Assembly: GCA_902594875.1 (NCBI GenBank)
Contig: CACJNU010000002.1
Span: 40,170 to 104,169, forward strand
Reading direction: 5' to 3'
DNA: 64,000 nucleotides
DNA from: an uncultured Prochlorococcus sp.
GTDB lineage: Bacteria; Cyanobacteriota; Cyanobacteriia; PCC-6307; Cyanobiaceae
Below are positions 27,358 to 36,764 of this stretch, one piece after another. Below the pieces are notes generated by a model that ran no database searches, was not told the origin of the DNA, and was given only the letters and a program-made list of their open reading frames with translations. How positions within the stretch are numbered: the stretch's first letter is position 1; the number at the start of each line of letters is the position of its first letter. The translations under genes were made by a program, and so were the position numbers.

Positions 27358-28161
27358 ATGTCTACATCCTTTAAAAATGTCACACCAACAGGTCCTGGTG
27401 GGACAGCAACCCTTTTGATTGTATTGTCTTTTACAGGCTTTCTTTTACTTACCCAATCTCTTTTTGTTGTGCCTTCAGGACAAGTTGCAGTTATTACAAC
27501 GCTAGGGAAAGTAAGTGGCCCCTCTAGGAGAGCTGGTTTAAACTTTAAACTTCCATTTGTTCAGTCTGTATATCCATTTGATATAAAAACCCAAGTTCAA
27601 CCAGAAAAATTCGAAACACTCACCAAAGATCTTCAAGTTATAAGGGCTACAGCTACTGTTAAGTATTCAGTAAAACCTAATGAGGCAGGAAGGATCTTCG
27701 CAACAATTGCAAACAGAAATAGCGATGTTTATCAGAAAATTGTTCAGCCATCCTTGCTAAAAGCTCTAAAATCAGTCTTTTCTCAATATGAGCTAGAAAC
27801 AATTGCTACTGAATTCGCAGTAATTTCTGAAAAAGTAGGCGAGACAGTTGCACAAGAATTAAATTCATTCGATTATGTAGATGTTAAAAGTTTAGATCTT
27901 ACTGGTTTAGAGATCGCTGAAGAATATAGAGCTGCTATCGAACAAAAGCAAATAGCTGGTCAGCAATTATTAAGAGCAAAGACTGAAGTTGAAATTGCTG
28001 AACAAGAAGCACTTAGATATGAGACACTAAACAGAAGTCTCGACGATCAAGTGCTTTTCAAATTATTTCTCGATAAATGGGATGGCAGTACACAGGTTGT
28101 TCCTGGCTTACCAGGTTCAGAAGGAGGTACTCCCCCAGTAATAGTTGGTGGTAGAAGGTAA
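27358..28161 (+). CDS. phb: SPFH/prohibitin-family membrane protein
   Basis: 267 residues: a span at about 17-37, then the SPFH domain with FVVPSGQVAVITTLGKVSG, GLNFKLPFVQSVYPFDIKTQ, and a coiled-coil segment EQKQIAGQQLLRAKTEVEIAEQ. Members form membrane-attached rings that scaffold or regulate proteases such as FtsH. 108 bases downstream of the 69-residue gene, with AT-rich DNA between. Confidence 0.9.
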   Translation: MSTSFKNVTPTGPGGTATLLIVLSFTGFLLLTQSLFVVPSGQVAVITTLGKVSGPSRRAGLNFKLPFVQSVYPFDIKTQVQPEKFETLTKDLQVIRATATVKYSVKPNEAGRIFATIANRNSDVYQKIVQPSLLKALKSVFSQYELETIATEFAVISEKVGETVAQELNSFDYVDVKSLDLTGLEIAEEYRAAIEQKQIAGQQLLRAKTEVEIAEQEALRYETLNRSLDDQVLFKLFLDKWDGSTQVVPGLPGSEGGTPPVIVGGRR

Positions 28162-28233
28162 TTATTAAGAAAAATTCTCTTAAAACTTTTTAATCAATTA
28201 CTTATTTTTCTTATGGGAAAGATTAGTAAATTA

Positions 28234-29535
28234 TTATTTTTTAATTGCATTAAAAGATTCGTCAAAAGCTTCAATGGTCTTATCAATTTCTTCTTCGCTG
28301 TGAGCTAGAGATGTGAAACCAGCTTCGAAAGGGCTTGGCGCTAGGTAGATTCCTCGTGAAAGCATTTCTCTATGCAACTTCCCAAAAAGTTGGGCATCAT
28401 TTGTTTTGGCTTCATCAAAGTTCCTAACTGGTCCATCGCATAAGAAAAATCCAAACATAGCGCTTACACTTCCACCGTTAATAGCAATACCATTATTTTC
28501 TGCAGACTGAATTATACCTTCAATTAATCTAGAAGTTGTTGAATCAAGTTTATCGTACGTACCATCTTGTTTGAGCAGTTCAAGAGTTTTTATCCCAGCA
28601 GTCATAGCGAGTGGATTGCCGCTCAAAGTGCCTGCTTGGTATACCGGCCCTGAAGGGGCTACCATTGACATTATTTCTTTCTTGCCTCCATAAGCTCCAA
28701 CAGGAAGGCCTCCACCAATTACTTTCCCAAGGGTTGTTAAATCAGGAGTAACACCAAACTTTTCTTGAGCTCCTCCATAACTTATTCTGAATCCAGTCAT
28801 TACTTCGTCAAAAACTAATAAGGATCCATTCTCAGTGGTTAATTCTCTTAATCCCTCTAAGAATCCAGGTTCTGGAGTAATAAATCCAGCATTACCAACG
28901 ATAGGCTCAAGAATAACCCCCGAAATGGCATCAGGATTTTCAGAAAATAATTTTTTTACTGCTTCTAGGTCATTGTAGGGAGCAGTAAGTGTGTTGGCAG
29001 TTGTTGTACGTGGAACACCTGGAGAATCTGGCAAACCCAGAGTGGCCACACCTGATCCTGCTTTTACTAAAAACATATCCGCATGACCGTGATAACAACC
29101 GTCAAATTTAATAACTTTATCTCTTCCAGTAAATGCTCGCATAAGTCTCAAAACAGCCATGCATGCTTCAGTTCCACTATTGACAAATCTAACCATTTCT
29201 ACAGATGGGACTGCATCAATTACCATTTCAGCAAGTTTGTTTTCTAGAACGCATGGAGCACCAAAGCTAGTGCCTTTCTCGATTGCCTCCTGTAATGCCG
29301 TTGTAACTTCAGGGTGTGCATGTCCACATATAGCAGGTCCCCAGCTGCCTATGTAGTCAATATATCTATTTCCATCAATATCCCAAGCAAAAGGACCTTT
29401 GACTCTATCAAAAACAATTGGCTGGCCTCCTACAGACTTAAAAGCTCTTACTGGAGAGCTAACTCCTCCTGGCATTAGTTGTTGGGCGGCAGAGAAAATT
29501 TCTTCTGATTTTGTGTAATTTAATATGTCAGTCAC
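28234..29535 (-). CDS. hemL: Glutamate-1-semialdehyde 2,1-aminomutase
   Basis: PLP enzyme making 5-aminolevulinate from glutamate-1-semialdehyde for chlorophyll, haem and B12. The 433-residue protein has [17 protein letters not shown] near the start, [18 protein letters not shown], and the PLP-lysine region [18 protein letters not shown] near residue 272. Monocistronic, with 226 bases of non-coding DNA upstream. Confidence 0.97.
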   Translation of the reverse strand: MTDILNYTKSEEIFSAAQQLMPGGVSSPVRAFKSVGGQPIVFDRVKGPFAWDIDGNRYIDYIGSWGPAICGHAHPEVTTALQEAIEKGTSFGAPCVLENKLAEMVIDAVPSVEMVRFVNSGTEACMAVLRLMRAFTGRDKVIKFDGCYHGHADMFLVKAGSGVATLGLPDSPGVPRTTTANTLTAPYNDLEAVKKLFSENPDAISGVILEPIVGNAGFITPEPGFLEGLRELTTENGSLLVFDEVMTGFRISYGGAQEKFGVTPDLTTLGKVIGGGLPVGAYGGKKEIMSMVAPSGPVYQAGTLSGNPLAMTAGIKTLELLKQDGTYDKLDSTTSRLIEGIIQSAENNGIAINGGSVSAMFGFFLCDGPVRNFDEAKTNDAQLFGKLHREMLSRGIYLAPSPFEAGFTSLAHSEEEIDKTIEAFDESFNAIKK

Positions 29536-29761
29536 AATTTAGCTAAATGATGTTTTGAGAAAAATCTAGTCATGTTCTAAATTAGAAATAAGTAAAAATT
29601 TTGTCAATCAAATTGAAACTCTACACTATGATATTTTTATTGAGATAGTTTGGATTGTAAATTATTAATTTTAAAGAAATCATAATAAAAAACAATATTA
29701 CTTTAGATAACTCTTTATTAATAAGCGTTTTCAAGCATTAAAGAAATTCAATTTATTTTGT
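29536..29761. other. 226-base spacer between hemL and xth
   Basis: AT-rich, with no ORF longer than about 20 codons that looks coding. It must hold the hemL promoter on the minus strand. A TATGAT box occurs on the plus strand near 29628, but no convincing -35 partner or downstream gene was found. No riboswitch fold was recognised. Confidence 0.4.
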
Positions 29762-30607
29762 TTATATTTCGAAGAAATTATCCTCATCCTCAAAAAAATC
29801 TGCATTTATTTCATTTAAGTTAAGATCTATCATTACTGGGGCATGATCACTTGGACGCAAATTACCTCTGGGAGAGCTGTCTATGACACAACTTTTAAGT
29901 TTTGATGACAGTTCTTTGCTGATATATATATGGTCTATTCTCCAACCTTTATTTAATTCAAATGCGTTGTTACGGTAATCCCACCAACTCCAATGGCCAG
30001 TATTTTGTTCATAAATCCTGAATGAATCTATTAATCTTTTTTTCAGAACATTATTTAGTGCAATTCTCTCTATCTCAGACGCCATTATTCCTCCTTCATA
30101 TTTCTTTGGATCATGAATATCTAAGTTAGAGGGAGCAATATTAAAATCACCCATAAGACAAATTAATTCTCCTTTTTTTTCTTGTTCATCCAAAAATGAA
30201 GCTAAACAATTTAACCAATTAATTTTGTATTCGAACTTACTAGATTCTAGAGAAGATCCATTTGGAACATAGACATTTATGATTTTAATGCCATTAATAT
30301 CAGCAGAAATTAATCTTTTTTGATCTAGGAAAATTTCGATATTTTGATTAGAGTCATTAAAACCGTAGAATCCTTTTTTAACATTTTCAGGCTTTATTTT
30401 GGAAATAATAGCAACACCATTGTATGATTTTTGTCCATAGATCTCTACTGAGTATCCTAATTTTTCAAAAGGTTCAATAGGGAAACTATCATCCATCACT
30501 TTCGTTTCCTGCAAACATAGAATATCTGGATTGGATTGATTAATCCAATCTAATATTTGTGAAAGTCTGGTTCTTATAGAGTTAACATTCCAAGTTGCTA
30601 TTAACAA
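29762..30607 (-). CDS. xth: Exodeoxyribonuclease III
   Basis: AP endonuclease and 3'-5' exonuclease of base-excision repair. The 281-residue protein shows ATWNVNSIRTRL at the start, LCLQETKV with the metal Glu, MGDFNIAPSNLDIHD, and the catalytic SDHAPVMIDL. A short acidic tail (FFEDEDNFFE) follows the last motif. Divergent from the small secreted-type gene at 30680. Confidence 0.94.
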   Translation of the reverse strand: MLIATWNVNSIRTRLSQILDWINQSNPDILCLQETKVMDDSFPIEPFEKLGYSVEIYGQKSYNGVAIISKIKPENVKKGFYGFNDSNQNIEIFLDQKRLISADINGIKIINVYVPNGSSLESSKFEYKINWLNCLASFLDEQEKKGELICLMGDFNIAPSNLDIHDPKKYEGGIMASEIERIALNNVLKKRLIDSFRIYEQNTGHWSWWDYRNNAFELNKGWRIDHIYISKELSSKLKSCVIDSSPRGNLRPSDHAPVMIDLNLNEINADFFEDEDNFFEI

Positions 30608-30679
30608 ATTTCTACCAAATTATGTAAAATTAAATTAGCAGGAAATTTTTCGAGTTAAAGAATTTTGAAATTAAATAAA

Positions 30680-30973
30680 ATGAAAAATTACTTTTGCAAA
30701 AACGTTTTTAAACCAACTAGGGTTGTAATTTTTTTTACTTTATTAATTTCCTTAAAAAGTGATTACCTAAATGCTGAATATTTATTTGAAGAATTAGAAA
30801 TCGATACCTCAACTAAAACAAAAGATGATAGCTCAGCTCTTCCAACTAATCCTTTTGAACTCGTGGAAATGATTCGGAGACAAAATAGTTTGAATGATGC
30901 GACTAATCCTTCTGATGCAATTGACGATGCATTAAGGTCTTTTAATAGTTTGGAGGAAAATTTAGAAATTTAA
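30680..30973 (+). CDS. Putative exported small protein
   Basis: 97 residues from ATG 30680 (a TTG at 30665 would add five). The N-terminus is basic then hydrophobic (VVIFFTLLISLKS), resembling a signal peptide or anchor, followed by an acidic Asp/Ser/Thr-rich region. No family recognised. Followed 31 bases later by another unknown gene on the same strand. Confidence 0.55.
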   Translation: MKNYFCKNVFKPTRVVIFFTLLISLKSDYLNAEYLFEELEIDTSTKTKDDSSALPTNPFELVEMIRRQNSLNDATNPSDAIDDALRSFNSLEENLEI

Positions 30974-31004
30974 TACGCTAAATTGTTATTCTCAAATTTT
31001 TAAT

Positions 31005-31604
31005 ATGTTAAAAAACCCTATTCCAAAAGTTACTAACCAATTACAGCACAGAGCAATCGGCATTATTAAGGGTAAATTTACTCCTATTAGTAATGAACAA
31101 TTAAATAGAGGCTTTTTAATTGATAACGAAGACGAAAAAATTGAAACAGTAGTTCTTGGTAAAGCATTATCACTTTTAAAAAAGCATATTGATTTAAAAA
31201 AAAGTTATTATTGGATTGTTTATCCAAAGAATAAAAATACTCAAAACTTGCATTTACAGGTTGCAGGCATATGGGATCCCTATCAACTGAATGATTTCCC
31301 TAATGATTCTTCAAAAACTAACTTCTCAAAATTATTAGAAGAATTAGATCTTAAAGACAATTATTTTTCTGTTAGAGGAGAATTAGTTTTTGTTAACACT
31401 CATAATAAAGAAATTGTTATTAAAATCTGCCCTGCTATGAAGTCAAAAAATTTGAAAAATAAAAATTTTAAATTAGTTATAAAAGGAGAGCTTTCTCTTG
31501 AACTTTTGCATAGGTTTGTAAGTTTAGATATCAACAGAGAAGGAAATTCTTTGCAATTAATAAAGTACGAAGTGATTGAAAAAAATCTTTCTAAAAATAA
31601 TTAG
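31005..31604 (+). CDS. Conserved-type hypothetical protein
   Basis: A 199-residue soluble protein with many Lys, Asn and Leu. A repeated-looking beta pattern includes RAIGIIKGKFTP, YYWIVYPKNKNTQNLHLQVAG and YFSVRGELVFV. This suggests two small beta barrels, possibly OB-like, but I do not recognise the family. The gene sits between the exported small protein and larC on the same strand. Confidence 0.55.
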   Translation: MLKNPIPKVTNQLQHRAIGIIKGKFTPISNEQLNRGFLIDNEDEKIETVVLGKALSLLKKHIDLKKSYYWIVYPKNKNTQNLHLQVAGIWDPYQLNDFPNDSSKTNFSKLLEELDLKDNYFSVRGELVFVNTHNKEIVIKICPAMKSKNLKNKNFKLVIKGELSLELLHRFVSLDINREGNSLQLIKYEVIEKNLSKNN

Positions 31605-31656
31605 AATGAAAGATTGATTTCCACCACAATTTTACCAGTTAAGAAATCTTTGATTT

Positions 31657-32889
31657 ATGGATGATGTTTTAATTGAATGTTCTCCTGGTATTTCTGGGGA
31701 TATGTTGTTAGGAGCTTTTTATGATTTAGGGGTGCCTAAAAAAGTTATTGAACAGCCACTTATTGATCTTGGATTAAAGGATCTATATCAACTAGACTTT
31801 AAGGAATCAAAAAGTTGTTCAATCCGAGGCATTAAGGCAAAGGTTGAGAATATTGAATGTAATCCTACTAAAAGAACTTGGAGAAGTATCAAGGAACTTA
31901 TTTTAAATGGCCACTTAGAAGATAAATTAAAAAAAATAATTTATGAAGTATTTGAATCTTTAGCAATTGCGGAAGGAAAAGTTCATGGCATTAAATCTGA
32001 TGAAGTTCATTTTCATGAAATTGGAGCTATAGATTCATTGGTGGATATAATTGGAGTATGTGCTGCATTGAATTACTTAAATCCAAAGAGGGTTTTTTGT
32101 AATGAGCCAATGTTGGGGAAAGGTTTTGTTCAAACTGAACATGGAAAATTATCAGTACCACCTCCTGCTGTAATAGAGCTAATAAGACAAAAAAAAATTA
32201 AGGTTTTATCAAGCCGTGACTTTATAGAGGGTGAACTCTCAACACCCACTGGTGTTGCTTTACTTGCTAATTTAGTCGACTATCAAGAATCTCCTTTAAA
32301 ATTTTCTATTAACTCTTATGGAGTAGGCATTGGTAACCTAAAATTTACATTCCCTAATTTGGTGAGAGTTTATAAAATTACTTCATTTGAGGATTCTTCA
32401 ATAAACGATAATGAACTTATTAGTCCAAAGTGCGAAGAGATATCTATTCAAGAAGCATGGATTGATGATCAAACACCCGAAGATATATCTAATTTTGTGG
32501 AGAAACTGAGAATTGAGGGGGCTTACGATGTTTCCTATCAAGCTATAAATATGAAGAAAAATAGGATTGGATTTTCTATTCAAGCAATATTGCCCATTGA
32601 GAAAAAAGAATTTTTTAGAAGATTATGGTTTGATTATTCCAGCACAATTGGGGTTCGTGAAAGGACCCAATCTAGGTGGATTTTACTTAGACGAAGAGGG
32701 GAATGTCTAACGACTTTTGGAAATATAAAAGTTAAACAAACTTTGAAACCCGATGGATCAATAAATATGAAACCAGAAAATGATGAGGTTTTGAGACTAA
32801 AATTAAAGCATAAAATATCAACTTGTGAAATAAGAAAAATAATAAAAGAGTCAAGTAAGAAATTTAAAGCATTTGAAAACTGGAAATGA
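31657..32889 (+). CDS. larC: LarC-like nickel insertion protein
   Basis: 410 residues of the LarC (UPF0272/DUF111) family. In known systems LarC inserts nickel into the pincer cofactor of lactate racemase, using CTP. Seen: ECSPGISGDMLLGAFYDLG at the start, SDEVHFHEIGAIDSLVDIIG near residue 115, and SVPPPAVIELI. Both family halves are fused in one frame, unlike the split larC1/larC2 of lactobacilli. No larA, larB or larE is in the window, so the client is unknown. Overlaps the next gene by 4 bases. Confidence 0.88.
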   Translation: MDDVLIECSPGISGDMLLGAFYDLGVPKKVIEQPLIDLGLKDLYQLDFKESKSCSIRGIKAKVENIECNPTKRTWRSIKELILNGHLEDKLKKIIYEVFESLAIAEGKVHGIKSDEVHFHEIGAIDSLVDIIGVCAALNYLNPKRVFCNEPMLGKGFVQTEHGKLSVPPPAVIELIRQKKIKVLSSRDFIEGELSTPTGVALLANLVDYQESPLKFSINSYGVGIGNLKFTFPNLVRVYKITSFEDSSINDNELISPKCEEISIQEAWIDDQTPEDISNFVEKLRIEGAYDVSYQAINMKKNRIGFSIQAILPIEKKEFFRRLWFDYSSTIGVRERTQSRWILLRRRGECLTTFGNIKVKQTLKPDGSINMKPENDEVLRLKLKHKISTCEIRKIIKESSKKFKAFENWK

Positions 32890-33842
32890 GATTTAATACA
32901 AGTAATCAACCATATTTCAAATTCCTTAAAAAAATTAATTTTGGTGGTTTAAAGAGTATTTTCTTTTTTTCAAGCTTATTTTATTTTTGCATCTATTTTT
33001 TTTATAATATTGATCAAATTTCTTTTGATATCAATTTTGAAAGAAATGGAATAAATCTATCTTTATCATTTTTATTTTGTGTCTTAAGTATTTACCTGAA
33101 CGCTTATGCATGGAAATATATTGTTAGATGGTTCGGGAAAGAATTTAAAAGTAATAATTTAGTTTCCTTCTATGTTTTAACAAATATTCTTAAATATGTT
33201 CCGGGAGGGGTTTGGCATTTTGTTGAAAGATTTTATTTTATAAAAAAAATAAGTAATCCACAGATTGCTTTATATTCGACGCTTATAGAACCTTATTTTA
33301 TGTTGAGTGGATCTTTTCTCTTGGCATCAATGGGATTAATTTTTTCTCCACTTTATTTTTTTTTAATTTTTCCTTTATTATTCTTAAATAGAAAATTTAT
33401 TTTTTTGATATTAAAAATATTAGGGTCTCTTAAGGGGAAAGTACTTGAGGTTTTGAGGCTTCCAGATTCAAAGGGCCAATTTGAAGAGAGAATAAATATA
33501 GTTTCTTTTTTCCCTGCTAGAGCTTTATTTCTTGAAATTTGTTTTGTTTTATCAAAATTTATTGGGTTTTATATTTGCTTAAATACTTTTTATACAAGTA
33601 ATACACTGAACATCATATTTTTATTAGTAATTTTTTCTTTGTCATGGTCCATAGGCTTGGTAATCCCAGCAGCTCCAGGAGGAGTTGGCGTTTTTGAGGC
33701 TTGCGTCCTCTTATTTGTTGGCAAAAGTATTCCAGAAAATATAATTCTTATAAGTTTATTTTATTTTAGGGTTATATCTACATCGGCAGATTTGTTCTTA
33801 AGCTTACCTTTCTTAATAAGAAAAGTGTCTAAAAGAATTTAG
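32886..33842 (+). CDS. UPF0104 / LPG-synthase-like membrane protein
   Basis: 318 residues with about eight spans. The pattern resembles the membrane domain of lysylphosphatidylglycerol synthase-like proteins (UPF0104): YVPGGVWHFVERFYF near residue 105, and GLVIPAAPGGVGVFEACVLL near residue 260. The aminoacyltransferase domain is missing, so a transport or flippase role is more likely. Starts in an ATGA overlap with larC; its end overlaps the convergent ABC permease by 4 bases. Confidence 0.75.
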   Translation: MRFNTSNQPYFKFLKKINFGGLKSIFFFSSLFYFCIYFFYNIDQISFDINFERNGINLSLSFLFCVLSIYLNAYAWKYIVRWFGKEFKSNNLVSFYVLTNILKYVPGGVWHFVERFYFIKKISNPQIALYSTLIEPYFMLSGSFLLASMGLIFSPLYFFLIFPLLFLNRKFIFLILKILGSLKGKVLEVLRLPDSKGQFEERINIVSFFPARALFLEICFVLSKFIGFYICLNTFYTSNTLNIIFLLVIFSLSWSIGLVIPAAPGGVGVFEACVLLFVGKSIPENIILISLFYFRVISTSADLFLSLPFLIRKVSKRI

Positions 33843-35377
33843 TGTTTTTTCTCTAAACTTGGTATCAATGTCATTGATGCAATAAGGCCTAAAGTCATGA
33901 TAAGAATGGCTGGTAATATTGCCTCTACCATTCTTTCATCTCCAGCATATTGATATATTCTCACAGATAATGTATCGAAATCGAATGGTCTTAAAATAAA
34001 GGTAATGGGCAATTCCTTTATCGTGTCAACAAAAACTAAAAGTGATCCTACAAAAATTGGTCCTTGGAGAAGAGGTAGATGAATTTTTTTGATGATCCCC
34101 AGCCAATTCTCTCCTAGTCCAAGTGCTGCTTCATCAAGACTAGGAGAAATTCTCTCAAGACTTGAATCTATAGAACCCTTAGAGATAGTTAGAAATCGGA
34201 CAAGATAACCCCAAATTAGTAAGCAAATAGCAATAAAATTAAATTTTGAAGAAGAAATGCTTACTAAAGATAAAGCTAATACAGTTCCTGGGATTGCGTA
34301 ACCTATTCCCGCAAGATTTGTTATTAGTTCTAGTAAAAAGCTTTTATTTGCGCGTCTGACTAAAGAAATTATTAAGGAGAATAGCATCGCTATTAATGCA
34401 GTTAAAAGTCCAAGACTTATGGTCCTTAATGATAGGCTAAGTAATTCTATAGATAACCCTTTTTGAATTAGATCTATATTGAGTAGAACCCAAAAACATG
34501 GAATCCCAAAAGAGAAAATTGGAGGAAATAAAGATATGATTATTGCTAATAAAGCTCTAGTTTTGTTTAATTCCCATCCTTGAGAATCTTTTGAGGCAGG
34601 ATTTTCACTCCACCTCTTTGATTTTTTTCTTGATAACTTTTCAAAAATAATTAAAGTGAAAATCATTAATAAGGCTACCAAAGATAATCCAATAGCACTT
34701 TTTGGATTACCCTCAATTATCCAATTTTCAGCTATGCCAGTAGAAATACTTGGGATGTTTAATAATGCAAATGTACCTAACTCATTCATTACTTCCATAC
34801 ACATTAAACTTATTCCTGTTATTAGTGCTGGTAACGCCATTGGGAAAGCGATTTTAAAGAAGCTGCTCCAAGGCCCTACTCCTAATCCTCTACTAGCATT
34901 GATTTGATTAACTCCAAATTTATTAAAACTTTCGTTAGCGAGAATGAATACATATGGATAAGTAGAAATTGAAAGTATTAGTACCCCCCACCATAAACCA
35001 GTTACTTGATACCCAAAAATACTTCCTAAATCCTGCAAAATAGCTGTTATTAGATATGCTGGGGCAGCTAGTGGAACTAGCTGACAAATACGGAGAACTT
35101 TTCTGAACTTAAAATCACAATTTGAAAGTAACCATCCATTCAAAGTTCCTAACCCGCCGCCAAAAAAACTTGTCAATATTAGAACTTTTAAAGTGCCTAA
35201 TACCTCTTCTCCTCCAGCAATACCTAATGAAAAATTTCCACTAATAATGTAACCAATTCCCTCTAGAAGAAAATTGGAAATTGGAATGATTACTAAGAGT
35301 GAAACAATAAACGAAGTGAAATAAAGGAAATTTAATTCTGTTAATGTTTTTTTAAACCATTTAATGCGTATTTTCAA
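33839..35377 (-). CDS. futB: Iron(III)-type ABC transporter permease (FutB-like)
   Basis: 512 residues holding two fused binding-protein-dependent permease domains, about twelve spans. Each half carries the EAA loop: INASRGLGVGPWSSFFKIAFPMALP, broken here into its first part INASRGLGVGPWSSF, and DEAALGLGENWLGIIKKIH. This is the FutB/FbpB/ThiP layout; iron is the usual substrate in cyanobacteria, thiamine or sulfate are alternatives. The ATPase and binding protein are not adjacent. Confidence 0.83.
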   Translation of the reverse strand: MKIRIKWFKKTLTELNFLYFTSFIVSLLVIIPISNFLLEGIGYIISGNFSLGIAGGEEVLGTLKVLILTSFFGGGLGTLNGWLLSNCDFKFRKVLRICQLVPLAAPAYLITAILQDLGSIFGYQVTGLWWGVLILSISTYPYVFILANESFNKFGVNQINASRGLGVGPWSSFFKIAFPMALPALITGISLMCMEVMNELGTFALLNIPSISTGIAENWIIEGNPKSAIGLSLVALLMIFTLIIFEKLSRKKSKRWSENPASKDSQGWELNKTRALLAIIISLFPPIFSFGIPCFWVLLNIDLIQKGLSIELLSLSLRTISLGLLTALIAMLFSLIISLVRRANKSFLLELITNLAGIGYAIPGTVLALSLVSISSSKFNFIAICLLIWGYLVRFLTISKGSIDSSLERISPSLDEAALGLGENWLGIIKKIHLPLLQGPIFVGSLLVFVDTIKELPITFILRPFDFDTLSVRIYQYAGDERMVEAILPAILIMTLGLIASMTLIPSLEKKH

Positions 35378-35403
35378 AAATTAATTAAATCCTAATATGA
35401 ACT

Positions 35404-36408
35404 CTAATCTGAATTAAATCTACATGATGACAGTTGATTTTTAATAGTTTGGTGATCTAAGTTTTTCCCAATCAATACTATTTTATTAGATTTTTCTTTT
35501 GTCCATTCCTCATCATCTAGAGAAAAACGCTTTCCAGATAGGTGAAAAATGTGTTTTCTTTCACTTTCCATAAACCATAATATTCCTTTTGCTCTAAATA
35601 CATTTTGTGAGATTTGATTATCTAAGAAATATTGAAACTTCCTTAAAGAAAATGGTTCAAATGTCTCATATGAAACTGAGGTAAAACCCTCTATATTATT
35701 AGTCAAATCGTGGGAATGAGAAGAGTGATCGTGGGAATGAGAAGAGTGATCTTTTGAATTTTGTTCTATATTTTTTTTATTTTTCTCGAATTCAAAAGTA
35801 TCCGTCTCAAATAGACCTACGCTCATTATTGTATGTAATGCAACTTTACTTTTAGTTGATCTCAAAATCCTTGGTTCTTTTTTTATTTTATTTATAAATT
35901 CCTCTATTTTCTTTAATTGTTTTTCATTTACTAAATCAGATTTATTAAGAAGAAGGATATCTCCGTATAAAATTTGAGAATAGGCGACACTTGTATTATT
36001 AATTTCAAAATCAAAATTTTCTCCATCAATGACAGTGATTATCGAATCTAATCTTACTTTTTCTCTAAGATCACCAGCCGCAAAAGTCATGGCAACTGGT
36101 AATGGATCTGCTAATCCAGTTGTTTCAACAATCAAATAGTCTAATTTTTCGGCTCTTTCTAAAACTTTGGATACGGTATTTAATAATTCGCCATTGATGG
36201 AGCAACATATACATCCATTATTTAATTCGATCATATCTTCTGAGCCTTCTATTATTAAGTCATTATCTATTCCAATTTCTCCAAATTCGTTGACTAAAAC
36301 AGCTGTTTTAATACCAACTTGATTTTTTAAAATATGATTTAGAAGTGTAGTTTTGCCAGAACCTAAAAATCCACTAATAATAGTTACTGGCAATAAATTT
36401 TTATACAT
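35404..36408 (-). CDS. CobW/COG0523 G3E GTPase with His-rich loop
   Basis: 334-residue metallochaperone-type GTPase. Walker A GFLGSGKTTLLNHIL lies at residues 13-27, followed by the metal-binding NNGCICCSINGEL (CXCC) near residue 66 and the guanine site LLNKSDLV. A loop before the C-terminal domain has two copies of HSSHSHD. It is probably a zinc or cobalt chaperone. Next to phhB (29-base gap) and an iron-type permease, a metal-homeostasis setting. The exact metal cannot be read. Confidence 0.88.
   Translation of the reverse strand: MYKNLLPVTIISGFLGSGKTTLLNHILKNQVGIKTAVLVNEFGEIGIDNDLIIEGSEDMIELNNGCICCSINGELLNTVSKVLERAEKLDYLIVETTGLADPLPVAMTFAAGDLREKVRLDSIITVIDGENFDFEINNTSVAYSQILYGDILLLNKSDLVNEKQLKKIEEFINKIKKEPRILRSTKSKVALHTIMSVGLFETDTFEFEKNKKNIEQNSKDHSSHSHDHSSHSHDLTNNIEGFTSVSYETFEPFSLRKFQYFLDNQISQNVFRAKGILWFMESERKHIFHLSGKRFSLDDEEWTKEKSNKIVLIGKNLDHQTIKNQLSSCRFNSD
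35707..35748. repeat. 21-bp tandem duplication (2 copies) coding His-rich loop
   Basis: Two identical 21-bp units, 35707-35727 and 35728-35748, each encode the seven residues of the HSSHSHD motif in the CobW-family protein. Perfect identity suggests recent duplication and possible copy-number variation between strains. Confidence 0.9.
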
Positions 36409-36437
36409 TTTGAAAAGTTGAAAACAAGTTTATATTT

Positions 36438-36728
36438 TTATTGATCGAAAATTTTGTTGATTTCCGATGCTAATGTTTGATCCAGATTAGTAATACATCC
36501 TAGATCATGTGTATTTAATTTAATTATTACTTTTGCATAAACATTCTCCCAGTTAGGATGATGATTATATTTTTCACAGATTAAAGCAACCTTAGTCATA
36601 AAAGCAAAGGCTTCAATAAAATTAGAGAAGTTAAATTCTCTTTGGATTTGTTTAGATTTAATTTCCCAGCCAGGTATTTTGACAACTAATTCATTCAATT
36701 CTTCATCTTGCAAAATGTAGGGTTCCAT
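36438..36728 (-). CDS. phhB: Pterin-4a-carbinolamine dehydratase
   Basis: 96 residues with the PCD signature: FMTKVALICEKYNHHPNWENVYAKV-type text, of which EKYNHHPNW holds the two catalytic His, and a late TNLDQTLASEINKI. It recycles the oxidised pterin of aromatic hydroxylases; in cyanobacteria without such hydroxylases it may serve molybdopterin or another pterin. Short gap to the upstream-lying yjbQ (36 bases) and to the CobW gene. Confidence 0.92.
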   Translation of the reverse strand: MEPYILQDEELNELVVKIPGWEIKSKQIQREFNFSNFIEAFAFMTKVALICEKYNHHPNWENVYAKVIIKLNTHDLGCITNLDQTLASEINKIFDQ

Positions 36729-36764
36729 TAAATAAGAAATCTGACTTATTCCATTATAAATATC

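Noticed and set aside
29536..29761. Small RNA or small ORF in the hemL/xth spacer
   Set aside because: A TATGAT box on the plus strand has no convincing -35 and no terminator follows.
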